Source of the DNA: Progne subis subis
Taxonomy: Eukaryota; Chordata; Aves; Passeriformes; Hirundinidae
Direction of reading: 5' to 3'
Assembly: GCA_022316685.1 (NCBI GenBank)
Contig: JAKJHU010000766.1
Location: 1 to 64,000 of the forward strand
DNA: 64,000 nt
Positions 11,301 through 24,220 of the stretch are shown here, in pieces. A program made the translations under genes and the position numbers. Each line of letters begins with the position of its first letter. Position 1 is the first letter of the stretch. The notes under the pieces were generated by a model. It made no database searches. It was not told where the DNA came from and saw only the letters and a program-made list of their open reading frames with translations.

Positions 11301-13552
11301 TGAACAAATGTTATGAGCTTTTCTCACTGAACTCCGTAACTGAAGAGTTCAAGAAGGAAGAGGTCTCTGGAGTAGTAAAATTCATCAGCAATCCCCAAGG
11401 GGCTGAGGATCCATCCTCATCACAGCAGGAATGAACAGAAATGGGCACAGCTTTCTGGCTGCCCCAGCTTTGGGATGGGCCCTGGGCCTGGAGCAGGAGC
11501 AGCTCTGAGGGCCCCAAGGCCGGGGCTGTTGTGCTGGCCTGGGCAGATGGGATGGCAGCAGGGGCTGCAGAGCTCTCAGGATGTCAGGAGAGGGAGCAGG
11601 GCACACAGGGAGCCTCCTTTTCCCTGGCCCAGCACCTTCCCCATGGCTGGGGCTGAGTCCTGTCTGAGCTGCAGCTGCTGCTGTGCCCTTCCGAGGGGCT
11701 GAGGCCGTGGGGCCCCTGCCCAGAGCAGCCTGCCCTGAGCAGAGCTGTGGGGCCAGAGCCGGCTGGGCTGTGCTGGGGAGAGGCCCTTGGTGCTGCCGAG
11801 AGCTCAGGGCAGCTGGCAGAGCTTGGAGGGAGCTGGGCTGGGCTGAGAGAGCCTGCCACAGAAACCATCAGTGTCCATCTCAGCCTGTGTGAGCGTGCAG
11901 GGGCAGGACTCAGCCCAGGCCTTGTGGGGCAGGGCCAGCGCCTGTGGAAGGCATTGAAAACAGGCAAGTGGCCCAGAGAGGCTGCTCTGTGCCCTTGGTG
12001 GCATGGACAGAGCAGGAACACGGCCCAGGACATTTGTCAGCGCCAGCCTCTGTCCCCAGCCATTGCCAGCCCTGGCTGCTCAGCCCAGGTTTGCGGGGCA
12101 GTTTGGCTGTGGCCCAGCTCCATCCTCCTGCGGGGCTCAGGGCCTGTTCCCGGCCATGGCCAGCCCTGCCCGGCCTCTCTGCTGGCCCAAAGAGCCTCCA
12201 TGGTTGCTGGAGACCAAGGCTGGAGGAGGGAAATGCAGGGCTGCTGCGGGATGGGGAGGGGATTGAATTCCAGCACACACCTCAGTTCTGTGATTATCCC
12301 GGCATGATGCTGGTCCCTGTTCCAGCCTGGAGCAGAGCAGATGTTTTTGGGACAGGAGCCCTCCGGGGCTGTCAGGAACTTGCAGCTTGCAAGGTGCTCT
12401 GCTCTCCCTCAGCTCCTCTCTGAGAGATGCCAATCCCAGCTCTGCACCTCAGGGCACAAGTGGCACTGCCTTTGCATGGGCACACAGCTGATGTCTGCCT
12501 GGAACGGGGCACAGATTTTAATACCTTTTAGTTTCATAATATACAAGCAAATCTCTATTCTCTGGGTCATTTAAGTACTTTTAAGAAGTGGCAAACTTTT
12601 CCCACCAGGAACAGGAATTTCCTGGATCTACTGGATTCTTCTACCGATGGCAGAAGAAGAAATACTGATCTAGCCCTCTACCTTTGACACCAACATTCAG
12701 TCTAACAATTCATGGCCCTCTTCCTTCAGGTGTTTCCAGCTCTCCTGGCCATGTGTAAGGGCATTTCTTCATATAGAAAAGCTGGATCTATGTCCTTCCT
12801 TTTGCTCCCAGATTTCCTCATGCAGCTCTTCTCTGGTCATTTCAATGTGTCTCCCTTGACTGGCTTCATGCTTTGAGCTTTCCAGAGGAGTCCAATTTTT
12901 CAGAAGTTTAAATAACACCTTAGTCAGTGTCGTAATTGTATTTGTTTCGTATATATCACCTCTTCTTATGTCTTGAAAATTCTTCCTGTATGGAAATCAC
13001 TTTTGGGTTTGGACATGTCAGATGTTGCTGGGATGTCACAAGGAGCTGAGGGAAGTGTTTTGATGTTTATTAAATTTTATCATGTTCACATTTTTTATGT
13101 TGGCCATGAAGAGAAACCTTTCTGTGCCTCCAAGTCTCACCAGTTCCTGGTCCCTCCAAGGACACAAACCTGATGAGTTGTGGTTCCCACTCCAGAGGCA
13201 CATGGACGAACTCTATAGCCAGAGCAGAGCTCCCTCTTCCCAGAAAGTCAGGGACATCCCTCCCTGCCATGGGAGGGATGAAGGAAACAGGACAGGCTGT
13301 GGGGATCAGGTGCAGGGCAGAGCCAGGGAAAGAATGACTTTTGCATTTGATGGAGCTGTGCCTTCCCTTGGGTTTGTTGGCTGACAATAAATGAACATCC
13401 CTCTGTGTCTCGGGCAGCTCCTTCTCCAAGGGAAGCAGGTGGGAGTTGGAGCCAAGGAGCTGAAACCTGCAGGTCCAGCCTGGGGTGGAGGGAGCTCAGA
13501 TTTGCACAGGCTGCTCTGAGTCCCAGGGCTTGGATGGGGGAAATGGTGGGGT
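11301..13552. other. Noncoding, GC-rich then mixed
   Basis: 11,440-12,430 is GC-rich and resembles 1.6-2.4 kb and 6.8-7.2 kb. 12,500-13,530 is mixed composition. No recognisable protein domain, RNA gene or transposon end was found. Confidence 0.35.
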
Positions 13553-14849
13553 GGGAGTAAGGACAGAGTCTGATTGATTGTCAGACATAAAGGGTCTTGA
13601 TTTTCGTATCTATTCAAACTGCATTAGAATATACTTGGATTCAGTGTCAACTGGAGATTGCACATATCAAGGCATTAACAGAAACAAAACCTGAACCGGA
13701 CATAAAAAATCTTTTCTCACTGCCTTTTGTAAATATATATTCACTTTTAATACACTTCAGAAATCGTTTCATTAACCTCAAAAATTTGAAAACCTAGATC
13801 AAATTATTCCCAGAGACTTGCCTGTTAAGTATTTGAATGTTAATGAGCCCTGGGAGACTGAACAGCTGAACAAGCCTCTGGAGAAGTCAAATCCAGCAGC
13901 AGCCTCCAAGTGTCTGAGGCTGTCAGCAGCCCCCACTGAGGCCATCCCTGCCCAGAGACCGTGGGGGAATGGGCAGACAAGGGGAGCGTCCCTGGGGCTG
14001 GGCAAGCAGAACTCAGAGGCACCAGCAGGTGCAGGTGGGAAATGGAGTGTGCAATGTGGCTGTGAAAGCCCTGCCTGGGCTGTGCCAAGCAGGACAGACA
14101 AGACCTGACCCCCATCCCCCAAACAATTCTCTCACTTAAACATTTCAAAGGAATTACAATTGTTTGAGTACTCTGAGTTGATGCACTGGAGAAATAGCAA
14201 CAAGAGATTCTCAGGAGCTCAAAACAACAAAACAGACTTTACTGGCAACTTTAGAAAATCAGAGAAACTCTGGCAAAAGGTTTAATACAATACTCAATCA
14301 ACAAAAAGCACTTCTGAGAGCATTATAAATTGGCCCATTGAATATCACAAAGTCTAAAGCTGTTAAATTTAAGTTTCTCAATGTTTGCAAAGGGAGGAAT
14401 TAGAAGAGGAAGACGCAGAAAAAAAGACAAGTAAGATGCAAAGAGCACACCACACACACACACAGAGCTACCAACTCCAGGATTCCAGCAGTGTTCAGAC
14501 AGAAATTCCAAGAGGAGGTGGGGTCAAGATGTGTGCTTGCCTTGTGGTCAGCCTTGAATACCCCATGGTCTTCCTGGGCCCTTCCCCCAGGAGCGACTTT
14601 GGGTCACTTGGTCTCTCAGGAGCTGGGCTGGGGGCTGCAGAGGTGGCTGTGGAGCATTGCCTTTGGTGTGCCAGGGATTGGCAGACACTGCTGGGCTGGG
14701 ATAGAGGCTCTGGGGGATTGGGGTTACAGGGCAGGGCAGTGCTGGGGTTTCAGGGCAGGGCAAGGCTGGACCTGCCCCTTCCTCCCTCACACACAAAATG
14801 TTTCCAGCCAACAATCTCCTCCAGTCTCTCACAACAGGCAATGCTGGAG

Positions 14850-14911
14850 GTGGAATCCCAATTGTGGCCATGGGCACCTGGACAAGAAGGACATTCTTTT
14901 CCATAGGAAGG
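14850..14911 (+). repeat. Single monomer of the ~185-bp satellite
   Basis: Words tcccaattgtggccatggg and tttccataggaagg match the unit of the 4.6-5.6 kb array, directly abutting the LTR at 14,912. The mirror copy lies at 25,816-25,880. Confidence 0.6.
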
Positions 14912-16500
14912 TGTAATGGTTTTAGTTAAAACTGGGCAGAAACACTAATTAATGTAGTGACTATACATTCGTCAAATTTTGTTTGCTAAATTTAGTGTAG
15001 TGGTCTTAGTGTTTATCTCTTTTTGTGGGAGAGGACAGAGAGAAAGCAGGCTCAAGCTTAAAAAGAACAGTTTTATTAACACACACTAAAAAATGGAAAA
15101 GATAAGAAAAGATGGAAAAAAAACCCAAAAAACCAAAATGCAACTTCAAAACACTCTTCCCTTCCCTTACAAACTGTTAACTTTCTTACAAACAACATAG
15201 AGAGACACAACCGTGATTTTCAGTCAGTTTCACCATTTAAACATAATCTTTCACCACTTTGGGAGAGGAGTCTCTCTAGAGTCTTATGGACACATTCCAC
15301 AAGACAAAAACAGTCCTGGGGCTCTCAATGTCACAAATCTGCAGCTGCTTGGAGTTTTTGCAGATTGTGCTGTTCCACCATTAGCAGCCTTTCCCCTGGC
15401 TACTCATGGGCCTCTCAGTGTATCTGGGGTACTGTTTAAGAAAGCTTCTTCTAGTATAAAACAAGGATTCTCTTCTAGCTCTAAAATTGTTCTATCTCAA
15501 AAGAAATGAGACCTCCTTTTACCCCAGGAGCTGAGGGCTTCAAATCACTTTCTCTCTAAAATCATCTTGGTCTCAAAGGCTGAGACCTCCTTTTACCCAG
15601 GAGTGAGGGGCTTTAAGATTCCCACTTAAATCTCAATCATATCAATCCCCAACTTTGACTAGAACTAGCATCCAAACAACATTAGATGTTACAAGAAACA
15701 GTCCATTTCTCCATAGTTTACAGCAGAAAAGCTTGGTTAAAAATGTCCACATCCTCAATCCTCTTCTAATAATCTTTATCAGTTCTTTCACTCCTGCTCC
15801 ACTGACTTCATGCGGTGTCTTTCCTACGTCCCCTCTGTCTCTTTCTTTTCTCTCTCAGGGAAGGGTCAGGCCTTGGAAGCTCCATGTTGCCAGGACAGGG
15901 TTAACTCTGCCCAGGCCTGCAGTGGCCATGTGATTTCTGCTCCAGGCAGCAGTCTCTCCATTTCAGATCAGCCTGGTTTCCTCCCTCCACTCTTTCTTCT
16001 CCGTCTGGAAGACACCGGAGGAGGGGAGCGGGAGGAGAGCTCTGCCCACCCCTCGGTGACAATCGGGGCAGCCTCGGCCAAACCGGGCCCAGAGTTGTTA
16101 TCAGGGGAGATCCCTCCCTGCTCTGGGGTCTCTGGGGAGGTTTTTTCAAAGTGGTTGATGTTAAGCTGCAACCTCTCCTCCCCCCGGGAGCCGATGGAGT
16201 CCGGCTGGGCCTCGGGCGAGCTTCCCCCCAAGGGGGAGGTGGGGTGTGGGGAGCAGTAGGACCCACTCGATGTTACCTGTTCAGCTGAGCAGGAGGAAAA
16301 GGGCCTGACCTGAACAAACCCAGGATTTATATGGGTACTGCCCAAAGTCACATTCAACATTCTCAGTGGCCAAAGCAGGTGCCAGTATCTCAAACCAGCT
16401 TCTGATAGGTCCTTGTCCTTTCTAAAACTATTTCTAGGGTCCTGACAGGAATACTTACATTCCTCCCTAACTAAAAACCAAACTGTGCGAACCCATGACA
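14912..16500 (-). mobile_element. Long LTR, ~1.59 kb, left-arm copy
   Basis: On the minus strand it starts TGTCATGGG (from 16,500) and ends at 14,912 with ACCATTACA, so it has TG...CA ends. It is the mirror copy of 24,221-25,815. A TATA-like box (ccatataaatcc) and an AATAAA near the 3' end give the U3-R-U5 order. Neither arm shows a clean target duplication and both share the same flanks, so insertion predates the inverted duplication. An unusually long avian LTR, probably ERVL-type; subfamily not named. Confidence 0.7.
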
Positions 16501-16605
16501 GTGACCTTTAGGCTTTGCAGGGCTCAGGCACAGCGGCTGTGACAGAGTCAGGGCTGAGGTCACACTCTGTGGGCTGGGGCAGAGCCCAGCCAGAAATGAC
16601 CTGAG
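16501..16605. repeat. Outer flank of the long LTR, mirrored at 24,120
   Basis: Words ctttaggctttgcagggct, gtgacagagtcagggctgag and ggctggggcagagcc are mirrored at 24,120-24,220. Confidence 0.7.
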
Positions 16606-16755
16606 ATGGGCTCAAATACAATGATGGGACCATGGCCAGACCCTCATGTTCTTCAGTCCCACCTCACATCATTGCCAGGGGCAGAGAAAGGGACAGGTGA
16701 CTTCTCAGCATGGGTCACAGGAAACGTGGGTCACCAGAGCCCTTCCCAAAGTGGC
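16606..16755 (-). pseudogene. Zinc-finger gene 3'-UTR remnant
   Basis: This matches the region just past the zinc-finger gene stop (21,698-21,840), inverted. The finger-coding part is missing in this arm; the sequence passes straight into the LTR remnant. It therefore marks a deleted inverted copy of the zinc-finger gene. Confidence 0.7.
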
Positions 16756-16970
16756 AATGGCCCATTAACAGAAGATCTCCCTGGAGGGAGGATGGGTCAT
16801 GGAAGAGATCAAGAACACTGCCCCATTTGGTTTTACAGCTGGCCCATTAAGAGAAGATCCCCCGAGATATGAGGGATGGGTCATGGAAGAGATAAACAAC
16901 CTGCCCCAGCTGGTGTTCACAGATGGTAATAGAATACATTTTTTGGATAAATCTTGCATTAAGAGAGGGC
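16756..16970 (-). mobile_element. Truncated LTR, first ~200 bp
   Basis: Inverted copy of the first ~195 bases of the LTR at 19,072, sharing gatgggtcatggaagagat twice. It is cut where the left-arm deletion begins. Confidence 0.65.
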
Positions 16971-17009
16971 TTGAGGCTCCTTGCCCAGAGCTCTCAGGAA
17001 TTCTCAAGG

Positions 17010-17330
17010 CTACTGAGATAACAACAGGACTAAAATAAGAACCAAGAGCCTGAGAAACTGTTTACAAACAACAAAACTTAGAGGACACACAACATGATGA
17101 TGGACGCTTGACCAATGAGGAGTCCTGAAGGATGTGTGCCTGTCTTGAACAAGTGGCTTAGCCAATTGAGAGACACCTGTACGTGTGGACAGTAGTGCTA
17201 GAATCCATAACTGGAGTTTAACATAAATAAAATATATATTAATATATAATTTTATATTTTTATATATATATAAATATTAAATAAATGGCTTCTACTAAAA
17301 TCATATTGATTCTGCTATTCAGTTGCCCAG
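17010..17330 (+). mobile_element. LTR-like segment with AT-rich run and poly(A) signals
   Basis: An LTR-like order: gagccaatgag-type promoter words, an AT-rich run at 17,225-17,285 and AATAAATGGCTTC near 17,280, then tattgattctgctattcag. This resembles the R-U5 end of bird ERVK-type LTRs. Ends are not fixed, and it has no counterpart in the other palindrome arm. Confidence 0.4.
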
Positions 17331-17339
17331 GTTTCCCCC

Positions 17340-18160
17340 TGCACTGGAGAGGCTCTGCAGGACTGACAGGATGGGCTTTGGGGCTGTGAGGAGAACTGAG
17401 GGACCTGGGCTGCTGGACCTTCTGGAGAGGAGGCCCAGGGCTCATCCTGCAACTGCTGCAAGGGTGGTTTCAGAGAATCACAGAATCAGCAGGTTGGAAA
17501 AGACCTTGGACATCATCAAGCCAACCTGTGCCCTGACACTGCCTTGTCTCCTTTGAGACTCCTTTTCTCCAGGATAAACAACCCAGGTTGGGACAGAGTG
17601 GCTGGACAGCAGCCAGGCAGAAAGGGACCTGGGGCTGATGGACAGCAGGCTGGACATGAGCCAGCAGTGTGCCCAGGTGGCCAAGACGGCCAATGACCTG
17701 GCCTGGATCAGGAAGTGTGGCCAGCAGGAGCAGGGCAGTGATTCTTCCCCTGTGCTCGCACTGGTTGGGCAGCACCTCAAGTGCTGTGTCCAGTTCTGGG
17801 CCCTCAGTTTAGGAAGGACATGGAGGGGCTGGAGTGTGTCCAGAGAAGAGCAACAAGGCTGATGAGGATCTGGAAAACAAGTCCTGTGAGGAGTGGCTGA
17901 GGGAGCTGGGGATTGTTTATCCTGGAGAAGAGGAGGCTCAGGGAAGACAAGGCAGTATCAGGCAAAGGCTAGACTTGATGATCTCCAAGGTCTTTCCAAC
18001 CTTGCTGATTCTGTGATTCTCTGAAACCACCCTTGCAGCAGTTGCAGGATGAGCCCTGGGCCTCCTCTCAGAAGGTCCAGCAGCCCAGGTCCCTCAGCTT
18101 CTCCTCACAGCCCCAAAGCCCATCCTGTCAGTCCTGCAGAGCCTCTGCAGCTCCTCCTCC
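17340..18160. repeat. Short palindrome built on a CR1 3' end
   Basis: 17,340-17,590 is the reverse complement of 17,905-18,160. The loop at 17,590-17,905 carries plus-strand CR1 sequence (ctggacatgagccagcagtg, ccagttctgggccctcag). The plus-strand CR1 runs 17,590-18,020 and ends ttgctgattctgtgattctc; the left copy of that end faces it from 17,465. This sits at the centre of the larger palindrome. Confidence 0.8.
17590..18020 (+). mobile_element. CR1 LINE 3' fragment
   Basis: Plus-strand CR1 3' part with gcagtgtgcccaggtggcca, aggaaggacatggaggggct and the terminal attctgtgattc words. No coding capacity. Confidence 0.8.
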
Positions 18161-19071
18161 TTGCCCAGAACAGGGAGCCCCAGCCAGACACAGCAGCCCA
18201 GATGTGCCCCCCTGGCCTGTGGTGCCTCTGGCAAGGGAGCAGCATGAGGCACTGCAGGAGCCTGCAGACAATTCCTGAAGCACTTGGAGGATGATCCTGC
18301 TCCCCAGGGGATTCCCATGGTGCCAAACTCAGGAACTGAAATGGGGAGTGGGGCCAGAGAGGAATGGGCAACCAGGGATGGGCTGTTTGCAGGGGAGGGA
18401 ACAGGGAGGGGCAAAATTAAGAAATTTGTAGCAGGAAGGGAAAGAAAGCCAAGGTGAGGCAAAGGAAATGCTGAGGGCAGTTTGGGGTGGCTGCCAGGCA
18501 GCCCTGGCTCTGAGCACAACCTGCAGTGGCACAGGAAACTCACAGCTCATGGGAACAAACTTTCTGGATGACTTTCAGAGGCCACCACAAACTGAGTGGT
18601 TTCCCTGCTGTCCCCCAGCCCTTCCTGGCCCCAGGGGCTGATGGCATTTGTGCTCCCTCAGGTTCATCTCCCCACACCAACACCATGGGGGTGCTCACGC
18701 CTGCTCTGGGCAGTGCAAACAGGGGCTCCTGAGCCAGTGCTGCCGTGTCTGTGCCTGCAAGGATGCGGCACCTGTGTGAGCTGGGGGAGAGGCCAGGGCT
18801 GCAGAGGGGGGATGTTGTTGGCAGGTGCATGAGGACGCTCTGGGACGCTGCCCTGGGGTGTCCAGCGCAGTGGGGATGGATCAGCCCCTGCTCTGCTGCT
18901 CCTTCCCATCTCCCCCAGGGACCTTGCAGAGCCCCAGCCATGCTGTTTGCCCCCAGCCTGCCCACGGCCACCCTGGGGCTGCTCACGGGGCTTTTCTCTG
19001 CTGAGCATTGGCCTGGGTGTTCTGGAGAGAGCCTGGGCAAGGAGCATCAAGCCCTGTCTTGCAATGCAAGA
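18161..19071. other. GC-rich unique segment in the palindrome centre
   Basis: Not mirrored in the other arm except for the last ~40 bases (from about 19,030). GC-rich, with no recognised gene. Open frames on both strands overlap and lack domains. Confidence 0.35.
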
Positions 19072-19823
19072 TGTAACAAAAAAATGTATTCTATTACCAT
19101 CTGTAAACCAGGGGCAGGTTGTTTATCTCTTCCATGACCCATCCCTCATATCTCTGAGGGGGATCTTCTCTTAATGAGCCAGCTGTTAAAACCAAATGGG
19201 GCAGTGTTCTTGATCTCTTCCATGACCCATCCTCCCTCCAGGGAGATATCTTCTGTTAATGGGCCATTGAGTCTCACTGCATGACTGATAAAATTACATC
19301 ATCCCATTGTGAGTGCTCCACCCAGAGGGAGGAGCCAAGCATTCCCACCTGGATTAATCTGAGATTTAAAACACCAGAAGCAGCCTGGTTTCCACTGGAT
19401 TCCCAGAGGAAGACCAGACTATCTAACACCACTGGACCTTCAGAGGAAAACTACACCCTTCTACAGGACACAGCTTCAACAAAACCACATCTGTCACTCC
19501 AGGAGACTGCAGCCACGATTTGATTGGACTGCAAGCAACACCCTGAATAACTTGGTGTCAGGTTGGATTCTGACTCTGTCAGGTTGGTTTATTTGTTTTG
19601 TTTTGTTTTCTTTTCTTTTTTTTTTTTTTTTTTTGTTTGTTTTGTTTGGTTTTTTACAATTGTTTTTTACTACTGCATTTTTAGTTTTATTTTCCTACTA
19701 AAGAACTGTTATTCCTATTGCCATATCTTTGCTTGGGAGCCCATTAATTTCAAAATTATAACTCAAAGAGAGGTGGTTTATATTTTCTTTTTCAATGGAG
19801 GCTCCTGCCTTCCATAGCAGACC
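19072..19823 (+). mobile_element. LTR-like retroelement, ~0.75 kb
   Basis: Begins TGTAACAAAAAAATG and contains repeated cttccatgacccatcc words, then agatttaaaacaccagaag, a long T-rich run at 19,605-19,660, actaaagaactgttattcct, and an end near ccttccatagca. This resembles songbird LTRs I have seen, but I cannot name the family. Its first ~195 bases reappear inverted at 16,756-16,970. Confidence 0.55.
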
Positions 19824-20478
19824 CTGTCTACCAGCCAAGATAGGGAGCTCAGCTCAGATATCCTGAGGGTCCCTGGGTTGGGGTTTTTGGGGTGGGGATA
19901 TTTGGAGAATGAAGAACTTCAAAGCTGGGTGGAAAATGGCCCTTGGGGGACATTTGGGGGTCCAGTGGCGGCTGGGCAGAGCAGCCTGGAGGAGCAGAGC
20001 CCTGTGTCCCCCAGGACCCCAAAGAGGGGGAAGACCGCATTTGCAAGACCCTCAACAACTGGAGAGGGCAGGGGGGACTCCTTGGGCCCTACAACCCAAA
20101 GCAGAGAATAAGGGGAGAAGGGACCCAAGGACCCCTCATCATCCCTTAATGGCAAATGGAAAAGGGGGAAACATTTTGGATTCCTGTGATTTCCAGCAGC
20201 CTGGAGAAGGCAGGGACTGAGTAGATGGGGAACCCCCAGTACAGATGTGACCCCAGCAGCTGACAGGGGGAATCCCGAAACACCAAGGAGAGAGACCAGA
20301 GACAGGGAACTCGACAAAGGAGTTGTCAGGGCTGCTCTTGGTGTTTGATAGGCTATTAGGGACTCCAGATGTCTGGTGACTTGTAGAGATGGACTTGAGC
20401 AGAGGGACATTCAAACTCAACATACTCATCCCTTGTTTTTGCCCAAACCAGGATTTCACATTCCCAAACCTTGGCTGG

Positions 20479-21617
<1,139 letters not shown>

Positions 21618-22100
21618 GGGAAACCTGGCAAGTACCCCGAGTGCAGGCAGTGTTTTGTGTGAGTCTCCAACTTCATCCCCCATCTGAGGACACACTTTGG
21701 GAAGAGTCCTTGTGACCCACATTCCTGTGACCCATGCTGAGGAGTCACCTGTCCCTTTCTCTGCCCCTGGCAATGATGTGAGGTAGTCTGGCCGTGGTCC
21801 CATCATTGTATTTGATCCCATCTCAGGTCATTGCAGGGACAGGGAAGGGACTCTCTCTTTTCCCCAGGGATAACAAAGTCTTTCCAGGTATGGAAATACG
21901 TGGCTGGGAAGAGCCAGTCAGTGTTTTTTTTCCCTGTATATTGTTTGTCTTATCCCTTCTGTTATCTATTGTTCTTCCTATTTGTTCCTTACCTGTTGCT
22001 GTTCCCAGTAAATTGTTCTTATCCCAGCCCTGGGATCTTTGACTTTTGTAATTTGCATGGGAGGCTGGAGGCCAGTGAGCAGCAGCTCAGTTTTAGGGGA
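21618..22100. other. Zinc-finger 3' region with a vestigial finger
   Basis: After the stop the frame still reads a decayed finger (CRQCFV, stop, VSNFIPHLRTH), as at the window start. 21,698-21,840 is mirrored at 16,606-16,755. The rest is 3'-UTR-like with no further feature recognised. Confidence 0.5.
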
Positions 22101-22179
22101 GCACAAACCTGGGGAATCCCATTCCTAAATCCCAGCCCATGGAAACCGAGCATCCCAGCTGGTGCCAGCCCTGGTTGCC

Positions 22180-22512
22180 CTGGCAGCAGCCTTGGGAGCG
22201 GGTCCCTGGCTGGGGGCTGTGGGAACCTCTTCACTCTGGTGCCCAGGGACAGCACTGGAGGGAAGGGCTGGAGCTGAGTCGGGGCAGCTTAGGTTGGATG
22301 TCAGGAAAAGGTTTTTCCCCCAGAGGCTGCTGGGGCACTGAACAGGCTCCCAGGGAAGGGTCACAGCTCCAGGGCTCTGGGAGCTGCAGCAGCGTTTGGA
22401 CACCGCTGCCAGGCCCAGGCTGGGATTGTTGGGGTGTCCTGTGCAGGGCCAGGAGCTGGACTCGAGGATCCTGATGGGTCCCTCCCAACTCAGCCAATTC
22501 TGTGCTTCTGGG
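22180..22512 (+). mobile_element. CR1-like LINE 3' fragment
   Basis: Plus-strand words ggttggatgtcaggaaaagg, gaggctgctggggcactgaa and tgggtccctcccaactcagc followed by aattctgtgcttctg are typical of a CR1 3' end. Truncated. Confidence 0.7.
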
Positions 22513-22544
22513 ATCCCATGGCCCTGGGAATGGGACTGCAAATG

Positions 22545-22558
22545 GTTGCCATGGCAAC
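22545..22558. promoter_or_regulatory. Perfect palindromic X-box (RFX-type site)
   Basis: GTTGCCATGGCAAC at 22,545-22,558 is a perfect 14-base palindrome and fits the RFX-family X-box consensus. It directly precedes an array whose units carry the near match GTTGCCATGGAAAC. Binding is an inference from motif match only. Confidence 0.5.
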
Positions 22559-22639
22559 GGGCTCTGGCTCCAGGCCTGAGCTGGTGTCCATGGAACCACC
22601 CCTGGCATGGGATCTGCATGGAGCTGCCAAGGGACCGAC

Positions 22640-23080
22640 CCTAGCAACAGGGGCTGGTGATGGTTGTCATGGAAACTGACCATAGCAACAGGGGCTGGTG
22701 ATGGTTGCATGGAAACTGACCATAGCAACAGGGGCTGGTGATGGTTGCCATGGAAACTGACCATAGCAACAGGGGCTGGTGATGGTTGTCATGGAAACTG
22801 ATCATAGCAACAGGGGGTGGTGATGGTTGCCATGGAAACTGACCATAGCAACAGGGGCTGGTGATGGTTGCCATGGAAACTGACCATAGCAACAGGGGCT
22901 GGTGATGGTTGCCATGGAAACTGACCATAACAGGGGCTGGTGATGGTTGCCATGGAAACTGACCAGTAACAGGGGCTGGTGATGGTTGTCATGGAAACTG
23001 ACCATAGCACCAGGGGCTGGTGATGGTTGCCATGGAAACTGACCATAGCAACAGGGGCTGGTGATGGTTGCCTGCTAAGG
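22640..23080. repeat. 41-bp minisatellite, about 11 units, each with an X-box-like motif
   Basis: The unit is gaccatagcaacaggggctg followed by gtgatggttgccatggaaact, 41 bp, repeated about eleven times with few changes (some units 36-40 bp). Long minus-strand frames here only reflect the repeat; 41 is not a multiple of three, so three frames cycle. Confidence 0.9.
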
Positions 23081-23087
23081 AACCGAG

Positions 23088-23395
23088 TTGTCACAGGCCC
23101 TCAGAGGGGTTCCATGGGGACTTTCCAAGAGTCTCCAGGCTGTTCCAGAGCTGGAATGTCACAGGCAGAGACAGGGGCTCCACAGAGACCTCCCAGGGGT
23201 TTCTGGGGATGCTCAAGAGCCCTGTGGTCAGAGGCAGTCACAGCCATTCCATGGTGACATCCCAGGGCACCTTGGGCTGCAAAGGCACCCATCTGTCACA
23301 GGCACTCATGGGGGCTCCACGGTGACATCCCACGAGTCCCCAGGCTGCCAAAGAGCCAGGATGTCACAGACACTCACAGGGGTTCCTGTCATGGG
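23088..23395. repeat. Degenerate ~69-bp minisatellite, about five units
   Basis: tgtcacaggc/tgtcacagac followed by a ggggctcc or ggggttcc word recurs near 23,088, 23,157, 23,294 and 23,365, with a poorer unit near 23,230. It follows the 41-bp array directly. Confidence 0.65.
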
Positions 23396-24119
23396 CAGTG
23401 TGGGAGCTTCATGCCAAAGCTTTATTTCTTCATTGGAGAAACTCCTGCTGAGTCATGAGGTGGAGAAATGACACCCAACAGCCACCATGGATCCCCACAT
23501 TCCCCAGGAGACCTAGACATTAAAATTTCATCTGAGAGAGGAGACAGGGAGCAGCTGGATGCAATCCCATCCCCACATTTTGTCAAAGGTTTATGTGTAA
23601 AATATTGGACAAGTGGAACTGAACTGTAATGCAATTTGTCCCACAAGATTAACAATGGAATACCAGACATATTTATATAACTACAACTATGATTGATTCA
23701 GATCAGGAATGGACAGAAAGATTTATTCATACTACAGAGTAAATAAAAGAAAGGGTTCTTTACTGCACAGTATGGGAGCTATTACAATTATCATTATCAT
23801 GCTTTAGAAAGCGATTCTGAAGTAAATAGGCCTTTTTTAGAGTTTTTTGAGCCCATTCCAGGCAGAGCCTCCTGCTCCAGCAGGAACTGCCTTTCCTGTG
23901 CCAGGACCAGGGCAGATCCTGCTGCAGGAAAAGCCCCAGGCCAGCCCCAAGACAGTGAAGGCCTCGGGCACAAGTGCAGAGTGCCATGCTGGGAGCTGTG
24001 CCAGGGAGAGCCCGACGCACCAAAGGCACCTTGGCAGCAGCAGCTGTTTCCAGGCCATGGCCAGGAGCCTCCCTTGGCAAGGCGGCCTGGTGGCCACCGC
24101 TGCAGAGCTGCTGCTCCAG
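23396..24119. other. Noncoding segment before the right-arm LTR
   Basis: Mixed sequence, with GC-rich DNA from 23,860. No gene recognised. Lies within the block absent from the left arm. Confidence 0.35.
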
Positions 24120-24220
24120 GGCTCATTTCTGGATGGGCTCTGCCCCAGCCCGCAGAGTGTGACCTGAGCCCTGACTCTGTCCCAGCCCTGTGCCTGAGCC
24201 CTGCAAAGCCTAAAGGTCAC

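Larger units (their letters stand above)
13553..17000. repeat. Left arm of a large imperfect palindrome
   Basis: 13,560-14,110 is the reverse complement of 28,176-28,735. 14,110-16,605 is the reverse complement of 24,120-26,620. 16,605-16,755 matches 21,698-21,840, and 16,756-17,000 matches 19,030-19,267, all inverted and in mirror order. The arms differ by scattered substitutions and indels, so they are not a trivial assembly mirror. Confidence 0.9.

Noticed and set aside
22231..23094. Minus-strand frames repeating NHHQPLLLWSVSM
   Set aside because: By-product of the 41-bp minisatellite, which is not a multiple of three and has indels.
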